From assembly GCA_022775105.1 (NCBI GenBank), contig JALFIX010000071.1, forward strand, positions 1 to 57,717: 57,717 nucleotides of DNA, given 5' to 3'. Numbering within the stretch: position 1 is the stretch's first letter; the number at the start of each line of letters is the position of its first letter. The position numbers were made by a program, and so were the translations under genes. The DNA is from Prevotella sp. (GTDB lineage: Bacteria > Bacteroidota > Bacteroidia > Bacteroidales > Bacteroidaceae). Positions 1-7,342 of this stretch are shown here, piece after piece. Under the pieces are notes generated by a model, which saw only the letters and a list, made by a program, of their open reading frames with translations, searched no databases and was not told the DNA's origin.

Positions 1-1233
1 GCTGTGGCTATGAGCTGCACAATGTCGGCAAAAAACAAACAGAAAGTGAATGGAGATTGGGTGGCTACATGGGCCACCGCAACTGAATTTACGGGTAAGG
101 GCGACATGCCCAAGAGCGGAACGTTGACGGGCAAGTCGATACGTCAGATTGTGCGCGTGTCGATTGGAGGCAGTGTGATGCGTCTTCATCTGTCAAATGA
201 GTACAGTAAGCAACCCGTGGAAATAAAGTCTATTTATATTGCTGACCTTGACAACGACCCTGGGCGCACGCCTGTGGCTCCTGACGATGTGCCTAACATC
301 GGCATGAAAATTAATCCCAAAACGGCAAAGTACCTTAAGTTCGGTGGCAAGAAGAACATCACAATTCCTGCCGGTGAGACAGTGGTGAGTGATGAGCTGG
401 CATACGAGCTCAAACCCTTGCAGCGCCTGAGCATTAACATCTCGTATGGCGAAACCCCTGAGAACGCGACAAGTCACCGAGGCTCGCGCACTACCTCTTA
501 TATAATAAATGGAGAGGCAACACCGAAGTCTGACTTCACCGCCAATCCCGAGCGCGAGGACCATTGGTATAACATCGCCACCATCGATGTGCGCAGGGAG
601 GGATGTGAGGCAATGGCAATAATTGGCAATTCCATCACCGATGGACGCGGCACGACAACCAACCTGCAAGATCGTTGGACAGATTTCCTTGCCGACCGCC
701 TGCAGGCAAATGATGCAACGAAGAACATCGCCGTGCTCAACCTTGGCATCGGAGGAAATGCCGTATGTTTCGGAGGATTGAGCGACCCCGCCGTGAAGCG
801 ATTCGACCGCGACTGCCTTGGACAGGCAGGAGTGAAGACCATCGTGGTGTTTGAGGGTATCAACGACCTTGGCGGCACCAACGGTGATGCAGAGATGAGG
901 GCAAAGAAGATAATCGAGTGCTATAAGGAGTTCATAAAGAAGGCACACGACCGTGGAATGAAGATTTACGGAGCCACCATTTCGCCCTATTTCAAGAGCT
1001 TCTATGACAATGGAGACCCATTCCGCGAGGCTGCACGCCAGTATATCAACAAGTGGATAAGGGAGTCGAACGCCTTTGACGGTGTTTGGGATTTTGATGC
1101 AGTTGTTCGCGATGCACATAATCCTTCCGTTGTGCAGGAGAGATACCAGATGGACTGGCTGCATCTCAATCCCGCGGGATATGAGGCTCTGGGTAATTAT
1201 GCCGCGGAGAAGATTGTGACCATAGTGCACTGA
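1..1233 (+). CDS. SGNH/GDSL esterase, XynE-like (5' truncated by window)
   Basis: The frame is open from base 1, so the true start lies left of the window. The first visible residues (AVAMSC) could be the end of a lipoprotein signal, but that cannot be judged here. The family is SGNH hydrolase: block I GNSITDG with the nucleophile Ser at about 631-633, block II GIGGN, block III GINDLGG, and block V DWLHLN, whose Asp and His complete the triad. The roughly 200 residues before block I (WVATWATA, then a stretch ending RLSNEY-like) match the all-beta N-terminal part of the XynE-like branch of carbohydrate esterases first known from Prevotella. Likely role: deacylation of plant polysaccharide outside the cytoplasm. 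Family call is firm; substrate is inferred. Confidence 0.85.
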   Translation, partial: AVAMSCTMSAKNKQKVNGDWVATWATATEFTGKGDMPKSGTLTGKSIRQIVRVSIGGSVMRLHLSNEYSKQPVEIKSIYIADLDNDPGRTPVAPDDVPNIGMKINPKTAKYLKFGGKKNITIPAGETVVSDELAYELKPLQRLSINISYGETPENATSHRGSRTTSYIINGEATPKSDFTANPEREDHWYNIATIDVRREGCEAMAIIGNSITDGRGTTTNLQDRWTDFLADRLQANDATKNIAVLNLGIGGNAVCFGGLSDPAVKRFDRDCLGQAGVKTIVVFEGINDLGGTNGDAEMRAKKIIECYKEFIKKAHDRGMKIYGATISPYFKSFYDNGDPFREAARQYINKWIRESNAFDGVWDFDAVVRDAHNPSVVQERYQMDWLHLNPAGYEALGNYAAEKIVTIVH

Positions 1234-1257
1234 CGTGCACAGCACAGGGGCTGCCAT
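1225..1257. repeat. Short inverted-repeat element, copy 1
   Basis: GTGCA and TGCAC flank the core CTGACG (1225-1240), followed by AGCACAGGGGCTG. The same core and a similar GGGGCTG tail recur at 12173-12207. The TGA stop of the esterase gene (1231-1233) lies inside the element. An octamer repeat tract follows at both copies. Function unknown. Confidence 0.6.
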
Positions 1258-1263
1258 GCGGCA

Positions 1264-1298
1264 TTTTAATTCTTTAATTTTTTAATATTTTAATTTTT
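1264..1298. repeat. A/T-rich 8-bp tandem repeat (junction repeat)
   Basis: Four consecutive 8-bp units are visible: TTTTAATT, CTTTAATT, TTTTAATA, TTTTAATT. The tract fills most of the gap between the esterase and the glycosyltransferase. The same unit recurs at 12229, 32896, 38626 and, reversed, 42929. Confidence 0.75.
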
Positions 1299-1303
1299 CA
1301 AAA

Positions 1304-2218
1304 ATGGACATCTCCGTTATTGTTCCTATATATAATAAGGAGGAATACATAGAGCCATGTCTTGAGAGCATACTCGAACAGGACTTGGAGTCATTCGAGG
1401 TGATTGCCGTTGACGACGGCAGCACGGATGACTCAGGCAGGGTGTGCGACGAGATGGCACGGTGGTATCCTAACCTTAAGGTGCTGCATATGCCCAACGG
1501 CGGTGTCACTGCAGCCCGTCGCATCGGTGTGGAAAATGCCACGGGCGAATATGTCACTTTTGTGGATGCAGATGACATGATGAAGCCTCAGGCTCTCTCC
1601 GTGCTTCTTGATGCCATACGTGAGACGGGAGCGGATGAGGTGGTGGCTACTTACGATACCCACTATGGAGAGCATGTTACTACAAAGATTGTGGGAACGG
1701 TGGAACCTGAATGGATGATACGCCAGTTGATGGCTTCCACGGCGAAGTTCTGTGTGCTTTGGGCAGTGATATTCCGCCGCGACAAGATAATCGACTGTCT
1801 TTTTTCGCCAAGGGTGATACGCTCCGGGGAGGATATACTTATGCAGATACTCTTTCTGCTGAAGCGTCCCAAGGTGGTGTTCATCCCCGACAGTGTATAT
1901 GTATATACCGTAGGGTTGCCTAATGACCGCCTGATGACTCTCCAGGAGCAGATGGCATACGACGATGTGTTGCGCAAGGCGATGGCAAGCCGTTGGGAAG
2001 AGTTTTCCGACTGCTTCACCTTGCGCAGGATAAAGATGTATGAGAACTTCATCTTCAACCGCATGTTCCGCATACTCTTCCCGTATTATAGTGACCTGAG
2101 AAAGTCCTTGACCAAGAGGATTCCCTTGGCTGACCGCATAGCTGTGCTTCTTCCCCCTCGCCTTGCCTATTTCCCGATAATGATTCGCAAGAAAGGATTA
2201 CTGCGATTTCTTGAGTGA
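1304..2218 (+). CDS. Family 2 glycosyltransferase
   Basis: A 304-residue GT-A enzyme. The N-terminus ISVIVPIYNKEEYI is the nucleotide-binding strand and loop typical of GT2. It continues with VDDGSTDDS and GGVTAARRIGVENATGEYVTFVDADDM, which holds the metal-binding DxD (VDADD). The C-terminal third is basic with a few hydrophobic patches but no clear multi-pass membrane domain. It should transfer a sugar from a nucleotide donor during lipopolysaccharide or capsule assembly on the cytoplasmic face. The sugar cannot be read from sequence. Its stop is 1 bp from the end of the convergent membrane protein gene. Confidence 0.85.
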   Translation: MDISVIVPIYNKEEYIEPCLESILEQDLESFEVIAVDDGSTDDSGRVCDEMARWYPNLKVLHMPNGGVTAARRIGVENATGEYVTFVDADDMMKPQALSVLLDAIRETGADEVVATYDTHYGEHVTTKIVGTVEPEWMIRQLMASTAKFCVLWAVIFRRDKIIDCLFSPRVIRSGEDILMQILFLLKRPKVVFIPDSVYVYTVGLPNDRLMTLQEQMAYDDVLRKAMASRWEEFSDCFTLRRIKMYENFIFNRMFRILFPYYSDLRKSLTKRIPLADRIAVLLPPRLAYFPIMIRKKGLLRFLE

Positions 2219-2219
2219 G

Positions 2220-3686
2220 TTATTGGAAGAAGCGCACGAACAGGGTGATGTTATATGCGAAGAGGAAACACATGAGAGTGAGCAACAGTGCGCGCAGGCT
2301 TCCGAGCTTCATTCCTTTCATGCGTGAGAAGAGATAGCCGTAGGCAATGGGGATGATGAAAATCCAGTGACCGGTCATGATGAAAGCCTCGTTGAGTCCG
2401 AAACCGAGACCCAAGTGGATGGCTGCGTCAAACGCCACTCCCGACAATGCCATGAGGAAGAACCGCTGGCGGCAACCTATGATTATGCCTGCCAAAAACA
2501 ACACCACAATGAAGCCCTCGACGATGTAGTTGAGGGCATTGTTGTATCTGACCACAACGGGACGCCCGCGGAGCACGTCTTCGAGCAAGTGCTTCTTATG
2601 CAGTTGGATAGGTTCGCCGAAGATGTTTTCCACAAGTGCGTCGGTGCGAGAGGTGGTTTCGTCAGTCCATTTCATAAACTTGCTGTCGCCCATGGGCTTG
2701 CCTTTGTGGGTGTGCCAAGGTTGCTTATGGTCAGCCACGTATTTGGCATGGATAATCCTGCGCATCTTGCGGTCGAAGGCCTTGGCGATGGCTGTGGAGT
2801 CCTTCAATGAGGTGGTGTCGCGGAATGTCTTGAAGTGTTTTGCCCTTTCCTCCTTACCTTTCTTTATGCGCTTGCTGAGCGAAGCCCTTTCGCGCGGTGC
2901 GGCGTATGCCTCATGCTCCCATTCGGCAAAACACCAAATAAGGAGACATGGCGTAATCACTCCGAGGAGGAAGTATTTGGGTCGGAAAAGATTTCTTCCG
3001 TTAACAAAGAAGGCATCGATGAACACCTTAATGCCATTGCTCAGTGTGGTGCCGGCGGTGAAGAAGAAGATGAGCCATGTCTGCCATATCTTCAGTTGGC
3101 GTCCCTTCTGCATTGCCTTGCCGCATACGTAGAGGCATGTGACGAGCATGAACATCGAGAGGGCGAAATGGTCGGGCACCATAAAGGTGAGCATCACGTA
3201 GCCGAAGGAATAAGTGAAGAAGGATATCAGCAGTGAGTCGATGCGTGAGAGGGCTATAATCTCGCGCAGTATTCTATAGAGGAATATCCAGGTGTAGCAG
3301 GCGAGAAACACCAGGATGACGGCTATGATGACCTGCGCGGCGTTGTAGTCGAGGAGTTGTACGATGGCATAGTTGAGAAGATAGAGCGGATATTCGAAAT
3401 AGGCGAGCAGGGGATGACGGTAGATCTCGTACTTGGGTTCCCATTCGGTGAGGACGCAGTAGGTGATGGGGTCGAATCCCGACACGGTGTATTTATTCAC
3501 GAATAGTCCCCATATGGCTTGGTGAGTCTTGCAGAAGGCAGCATGGAATTTGCTGACGGCGAGCACATTGAGTGCTGCTGTCAGGAGGGTGATGACTAAT
3601 GCGGGGAGGCGTTCTTCCTTTTTTATCCGGAAGGTGTTCAGGAACTTGCCTGTTGTATTTTTTATTGTCTTTATCATAGAATCCAT
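2220..3686 (-). CDS. Large multi-pass membrane protein (DUF6080-like)
   Basis: A 488-residue protein with about ten hydrophobic segments: near residues 28-48, several between 95 and 260, and four after 385. Between them lies a polar, basic loop (about 265-385, rich in Lys, Arg and His). I recall similar Bacteroidetes proteins grouped as DUF6080 but could not check. The layout is reminiscent of GT-C glycosyltransferases or oligosaccharide-handling membrane proteins, though I see no clear acidic catalytic motif after the first segment. It is the last gene of the minus-strand envelope block and follows the HAD phosphatase and UbiA-like genes, so a role in using a polyprenyl-linked sugar is a reasonable inference. 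Met at residue 4 (3677) is an alternative start. Confidence 0.6.
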   Translation of the reverse strand: MDSMIKTIKNTTGKFLNTFRIKKEERLPALVITLLTAALNVLAVSKFHAAFCKTHQAIWGLFVNKYTVSGFDPITYCVLTEWEPKYEIYRHPLLAYFEYPLYLLNYAIVQLLDYNAAQVIIAVILVFLACYTWIFLYRILREIIALSRIDSLLISFFTYSFGYVMLTFMVPDHFALSMFMLVTCLYVCGKAMQKGRQLKIWQTWLIFFFTAGTTLSNGIKVFIDAFFVNGRNLFRPKYFLLGVITPCLLIWCFAEWEHEAYAAPRERASLSKRIKKGKEERAKHFKTFRDTTSLKDSTAIAKAFDRKMRRIIHAKYVADHKQPWHTHKGKPMGDSKFMKWTDETTSRTDALVENIFGEPIQLHKKHLLEDVLRGRPVVVRYNNALNYIVEGFIVVLFLAGIIIGCRQRFFLMALSGVAFDAAIHLGLGFGLNEAFIMTGHWIFIIPIAYGYLFSRMKGMKLGSLRALLLTLMCFLFAYNITLFVRFFQ

Positions 3687-3690
3687 TACT

Positions 3691-3758
3691 GTTTCAATGT
3701 TTCAGTATTTCAGTGTTTCAGTCCTTTTTTAATTCCTAATTTCTAATTCCTAATTCCC
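3691..3758. repeat. Two adjacent junction repeats, 8-bp and 7-bp units
   Basis: First tract (3691-3722): GTTTCAAT, GTTTCAGT, ATTTCAGT, GTTTCAGT. Second tract (3731-3758): AATTCCT, AATTTCT, AATTCCT, AATTCCC. The stop codon of the HAD phosphatase (minus strand, 3736-3738) lies inside the second tract. Together they fill the gap between two co-directional genes. Confidence 0.75.
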
Positions 3759-4338
3759 TAAAGTGTTTCTCGTCGGCGAGGGCGAGGAGTTCGCGGTCGC
3801 CTTTGCTGTCGCCGAAGGCTATCAGCTTGTATTCATCTCTGTTGGGGTGGCGGGAAAGGAGACGGTTGACCTTCTCCTGACCATAACAGTTGTTGCCGAT
3901 GAAATTACCGGTTATAATGCCGTCTATGGTCTCCAGTTCGGTGCAGAGGAATTCAATGCCGGGACAGTCGGTGAAGAAGGGGCGCACCCATATCGACGGG
4001 CTTGCTGAGATGATGCATACAGTGTGTCCTTCTGCGAGAGCTTTCTTTATGATTGGTTTTGCCTCTGGACGTATGATATGGCTGTATGCCTTGGCGAAAT
4101 CCGTGGCTTTTTCTTTCAGTTCTTGTTCGCTCATGCCTCCGAATATATGCCTGAAAAGGCGCAGTTTAAGGGTGTGGTTGGAGTAAAGTCCCATCTTCAT
4201 AAGCAGTAAGAGGTGGATATGGGATGCTATCCACAGAATGAGCTTCCTGTTGCCGGAGATGTATCGGATGATGGCTATTAGTGAGTCGCATGTCGTCACT
4301 GTGCCGTCGAAGTCAAATGTGTATATCTTTTTCTTCAT
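3736..4338 (-). CDS. HAD-IB family phosphatase
   Basis: A 200-residue phosphatase of the HAD superfamily, SerB-like subclass IB. Motif I is FDFDGTVT near the N-terminus (nucleophile and acid Asp), motif II is in IISASPS, the motif III lysine is in GQEKV, and motif IV is FGDSKGD. The start is set at the Met of MKKKIYTF because that codon lies 2 bp past the stop of the UbiA-like gene; a longer frame would overlap it. Tight coupling to a phosphoribosyl-polyprenyl synthase-like gene suggests it removes the 5-phosphate from that product, as a separate phosphatase does in mycobacterial decaprenyl-phospho-pentose synthesis. Family is firm; substrate is inference. Confidence 0.8.
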   Translation of the reverse strand: MKKKIYTFDFDGTVTTCDSLIAIIRYISGNRKLILWIASHIHLLLLMKMGLYSNHTLKLRLFRHIFGGMSEQELKEKATDFAKAYSHIIRPEAKPIIKKALAEGHTVCIISASPSIWVRPFFTDCPGIEFLCTELETIDGIITGNFIGNNCYGQEKVNRLLSRHPNRDEYKLIAFGDSKGDRELLALADEKHFRELGIRN

Positions 4339-4340
4339 TT

Positions 4341-5222
4341 CTACAGATAAATAATAACGAGGAAAGATAGAATCCATGCTAAAAGGATCATCTGTGTTGC
4401 ACTGTCTGAGAGAACCACCTTGACAGGGTCGCCGCTTTTCTCATCCACAAAGGCTATCTGCAGATAGCGAAGCAAGGCGAGTATGACGAGGATGGACGTG
4501 AGGTAGAGTTTGTCGGTGCCAAACTGTGCGATTATCTCAGGGGAAACGGTGTACATGATGTAGCACACAAGTATTACTGTGCCTGTGATGGTGATGGCTT
4601 GGTTGATGAAGGTCAGATTGTAGCGCGATGTGTTTTTTCGTGGGGCGCGTCCTGTCTCATTCATTTTCAGCACGTCATCGCGCCGTTTGGCAAAGGCAAG
4701 GAATAGGGTGAGCAGGAAAGTCATGAGCACTATCCACTTGCTGAGCTGCACGCCGGTGGCATAACCTCCGGCAAGTATGCGTAGCACGAATCCTGAGGCG
4801 ACAATACACACGTCGATGATGGCATATTCCTTGAGCCTCAGACAGTATGCCACGTTGAGCAGGAAATATGAGATAATGACTATTATGGTATTGGTTTGCC
4901 CTTCTGGCAACAGCAGCATGAGGGCTATGGATGCCAACAAACTGATAGCCATCATACCGTAGGCTTGGGGGATAGTGATGGCTCCCGAGGCAATGGGCCG
5001 GTGGCGCTTCACGTCATGGGCACGGTCGGCATCTACATCGATGATGTCGTTGAGGCAGTATATCGCCGAGGCTGCCAATGAGAACGACATAAACGTGAGG
5101 GCTGCTGCTATCGCCTGTGTGGTGTTGAGTATGGCACCACCGAAGAACACGGGAAGAATGACAAAGATATTCTTCATCCAGTGGGTAGGGCGAGCTACTT
5201 TTATTATGTGTTTTATGTTCAT
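4341..5222 (-). CDS. UbiA-family polyprenyl-phosphate phosphoribosyltransferase-like
   Basis: A 293-residue polytopic UbiA-superfamily protein. The first Asp-rich motif reads NDIIDVDADRAHDVKRHRPI and the second is in AFAKRRDDV. The KRHRPIASG continuation is the form seen in decaprenyl-phosphate phosphoribosyltransferase (Rv3806c type), not in menaquinone or haem prenyltransferases. Such enzymes move 5-phosphoribose from PRPP to a polyprenyl phosphate in the inner membrane, giving a lipid-linked pentose donor. It lies 6 bp downstream of an acyltransferase gene and 2 bp upstream of a HAD phosphatase. The donor in this organism is inferred only. Confidence 0.75.
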   Translation of the reverse strand: MNIKHIIKVARPTHWMKNIFVILPVFFGGAILNTTQAIAAALTFMSFSLAASAIYCLNDIIDVDADRAHDVKRHRPIASGAITIPQAYGMMAISLLASIALMLLLPEGQTNTIIVIISYFLLNVAYCLRLKEYAIIDVCIVASGFVLRILAGGYATGVQLSKWIVLMTFLLTLFLAFAKRRDDVLKMNETGRAPRKNTSRYNLTFINQAITITGTVILVCYIMYTVSPEIIAQFGTDKLYLTSILVILALLRYLQIAFVDEKSGDPVKVVLSDSATQMILLAWILSFLVIIYL

Positions 5223-5228
5223 TGCTGT

Positions 5229-6260
5229 TTATTTTTTGCCCGATGTGGAAATCTTCGGGATTGATGTTTTCTTTTTATTATGAGGGGAAGTGATTTTTTC
5301 CACTGTCTTGTTCAGTATCCATGCAAGGATGATGGAGATGACAAGTACGGTCAGGAGTGTGAGCCAATATCCAAGATGATACGGCTTGATATTCTTGAGC
5401 ACAAACTCCACGTGGATGAGATATAGCTCAAGACTGATGGTGCCGAGGAAGGCGAGGAAACGGAGGAGCATTTTGGGTGTATGCTCGAAGAGCCATGAGA
5501 GCAAGATCATCATTGTCACTGAGAGGGGTATATATGCCCAACGCTCGAGGAAAAGAGGGAAACGGCGGCGAAGACCGTCCTCGAAATTCACGCAGGCAAA
5601 CAGGCTCATGGCAAAGATGATGAGCAAGAGCCATACAGTTGAGCCGTCGATCTTGTGATTGCTCTTCACGGCTTCACCCATGTTGATGCCGAGAAGGAAG
5701 ATTGGTATGCGGCTGAACATTATCTCAAGATAACCCAGGCATTGGCGCAAGGGAAGCCAATAGTTTATCAGAAGCGAGAGCAACATAAAAACCACTGGCA
5801 GCCAGCGGTATTGGGGATGACGCTGGATGAGCTGCATATATAAGGGAGCCACGGCATAGAAGGCGAGGATGGTGGGAATGAACCAGAAATTTAGTTCCTG
5901 ACGCTCCCAATATCCCCAGTTGATGAGAAGTTCGAGGATGGTATAACCGATGTCAATCTTGTCGTCGATGCACTTGGGGATGTAATAGACGGCGGCGACG
6001 ATGAGCCAAGCCGGGTAGATGCGATGATAGCGACGAAGGTAGAAATGACTGAAGTCGGGACGCTTGCTCCATGCAAACCACAGTCCTATGCCACTGAGGA
6101 AGAGAAACATGTCAACACCCACATTGCCGCAACGGGCAAGGCATAGCCATAGCGTCTCGTGACGCATTCCGCATACGTGGAACATCACGATTATCAGCAT
6201 TGCAAAGCCCATCAGAGGGCTGCGGTGCTTACTGAGCCAGGAGAGTTCAATGTTCTTCAT
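5229..6260 (-). CDS. Acyltransferase-3 family membrane protein (1)
   Basis: A 343-residue integral membrane protein. The N-terminal region has the AT3 signature: FHVCG with the catalytic-type His near residue 27, then FLFLSGIGLWFAW, and basic FYLRRYHRIYPAW after the second segment. About ten membrane segments follow. The C-terminus is very basic (KKKTSIPKISTSGKK). AT3 proteins transfer acetyl or other acyl groups to envelope glycans. The next gene upstream is a second, divergent AT3 protein, so two separate O-acylations of one surface glycan are plausible. Start and upstream stop lie in a 7-bp repeat tract. Confidence 0.82.
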   Translation of the reverse strand: MKNIELSWLSKHRSPLMGFAMLIIVMFHVCGMRHETLWLCLARCGNVGVDMFLFLSGIGLWFAWSKRPDFSHFYLRRYHRIYPAWLIVAAVYYIPKCIDDKIDIGYTILELLINWGYWERQELNFWFIPTILAFYAVAPLYMQLIQRHPQYRWLPVVFMLLSLLINYWLPLRQCLGYLEIMFSRIPIFLLGINMGEAVKSNHKIDGSTVWLLLIIFAMSLFACVNFEDGLRRRFPLFLERWAYIPLSVTMMILLSWLFEHTPKMLLRFLAFLGTISLELYLIHVEFVLKNIKPYHLGYWLTLLTVLVISIILAWILNKTVEKITSPHNKKKTSIPKISTSGKK

Positions 6261-6279
6261 TCTTCACTCTTCATTCTTC
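6252..6279. repeat. 7-bp junction repeat
   Basis: Four units: GTTCTTC, ATTCTTC, ACTCTTC, ATTCTTC. The start codon of one acyltransferase gene (6258-6260, minus) and the stop of the next (6278-6280, minus) both touch the tract, which makes up the whole junction. Confidence 0.7.
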
Positions 6280-7342
6280 ATTTCATCTCCGGTTTTTTGA
6301 TTTTATTAATCAAAAGGCCCATTGCCCACGCAACGCCGATGGCGGCAATGACGTAGAGCATGAGACCGTCATAGACATCACCACGGTGGGAGACGGGGAT
6401 GAATATCTTGCGCATGGCGGGATGTGTGACGAACATGGCGGCGGAGATGCCTCCTGTCCATACCATCCACGACATAAGCCATGAGGGCAATGCCTTTACC
6501 AATGTTATAGTGGCGAGGATTATTATTACAGGTACAAAATACCATGTTATCTCGTAGAGGCTCATAACCACTATTGCCGCAGAGAGTACAAGACAGAATA
6601 TTGCCCACTGCCAACGTGAGATGTCAATGTGGGAGAACTTAATGTGTCTTGCCGCCAGTATGCCCAATCCAAAGGGGAGGATACCTCCAATGGAGTTGTA
6701 GCGGAGGTATTTTAACGCATCACCATCAGGGGTGCAGACAAACTGGGCCATGAAGCACAGAAGGATGATGCCTGCTGTCCATCCCCAATGTCTGCGGAAA
6801 AGGAGAAGGCGATAGATGACGTATAGCTGGAGCATCAAGCCGAAAAACCAATAAGGACCCGGCCATATCCAACGGGCGGGGTCGGGGAAGAGGTTAATGA
6901 CCATCAGGCCTTGTTCGATGAGTTGGGGACAGTAGAAATGGAAACTGCGGGGAGTCATTATGTCGATGATGATAAAGAATATGAATCCGGGAATCATCAT
7001 CCTCAACAACTTGAGATAGTGGAACTTAATGAAGGGAATGGGACGGTATGAGGGTTCGCCCTCACGCTCGTATTTCAACACAAGACCATAGCCGCTGAGA
7101 AACAGGAAAACAGGAACTCCATAATGACCGAGAAACGAGAGCAGCTGTATGGGCAGCATCCCGTCGGGGTTAGTGAGCGATTGCCAGAAAGCGGCAGCCC
7201 TGTCACTGTGGAACTGGTATTCGTTCTCCTTGACGGCGAAATTCAGCCAGTGACAATAGTTATGGAGCATGATGCCGAGAATGGCAATACCCCTCATTGC
7301 CGAACATTCGGCTTTTGACAGTATATTATCCATAGGTTTCAT
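6278..7342 (-). CDS. Acyltransferase-3 family membrane protein (2)
   Basis: A 354-residue AT3-type membrane protein. Features are RGIAILGIMLHNYCHW with His in the first hydrophobic segment, FLSGYGLVLKYE, and the basic FHYLKLLRM loop. About ten membrane segments are visible and the C-terminus is short and basic. The start overlaps the stop of the phosphoethanolamine transferase gene as ATGA (7339-7342), indicating translational coupling. Likely role: O-acylation of an envelope sugar; the acyl group and target are unknown. Confidence 0.8.
   Translation of the reverse strand: MKPMDNILSKAECSAMRGIAILGIMLHNYCHWLNFAVKENEYQFHSDRAAAFWQSLTNPDGMLPIQLLSFLGHYGVPVFLFLSGYGLVLKYEREGEPSYRPIPFIKFHYLKLLRMMIPGFIFFIIIDIMTPRSFHFYCPQLIEQGLMVINLFPDPARWIWPGPYWFFGLMLQLYVIYRLLLFRRHWGWTAGIILLCFMAQFVCTPDGDALKYLRYNSIGGILPFGLGILAARHIKFSHIDISRWQWAIFCLVLSAAIVVMSLYEITWYFVPVIIILATITLVKALPSWLMSWMVWTGGISAAMFVTHPAMRKIFIPVSHRGDVYDGLMLYVIAAIGVAWAMGLLINKIKKPEMK

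Noticed and set aside
193..1257. 354-codon minus frame opposite the SGNH esterase
   Set aside because: Shadow frame; the plus strand has all SGNH blocks.
1225..1257. Inverted repeat as a terminator of the esterase gene
   Set aside because: The arms are only 5 bp in copy 1, and copy 2 lies at a gene start, so termination does not explain both.
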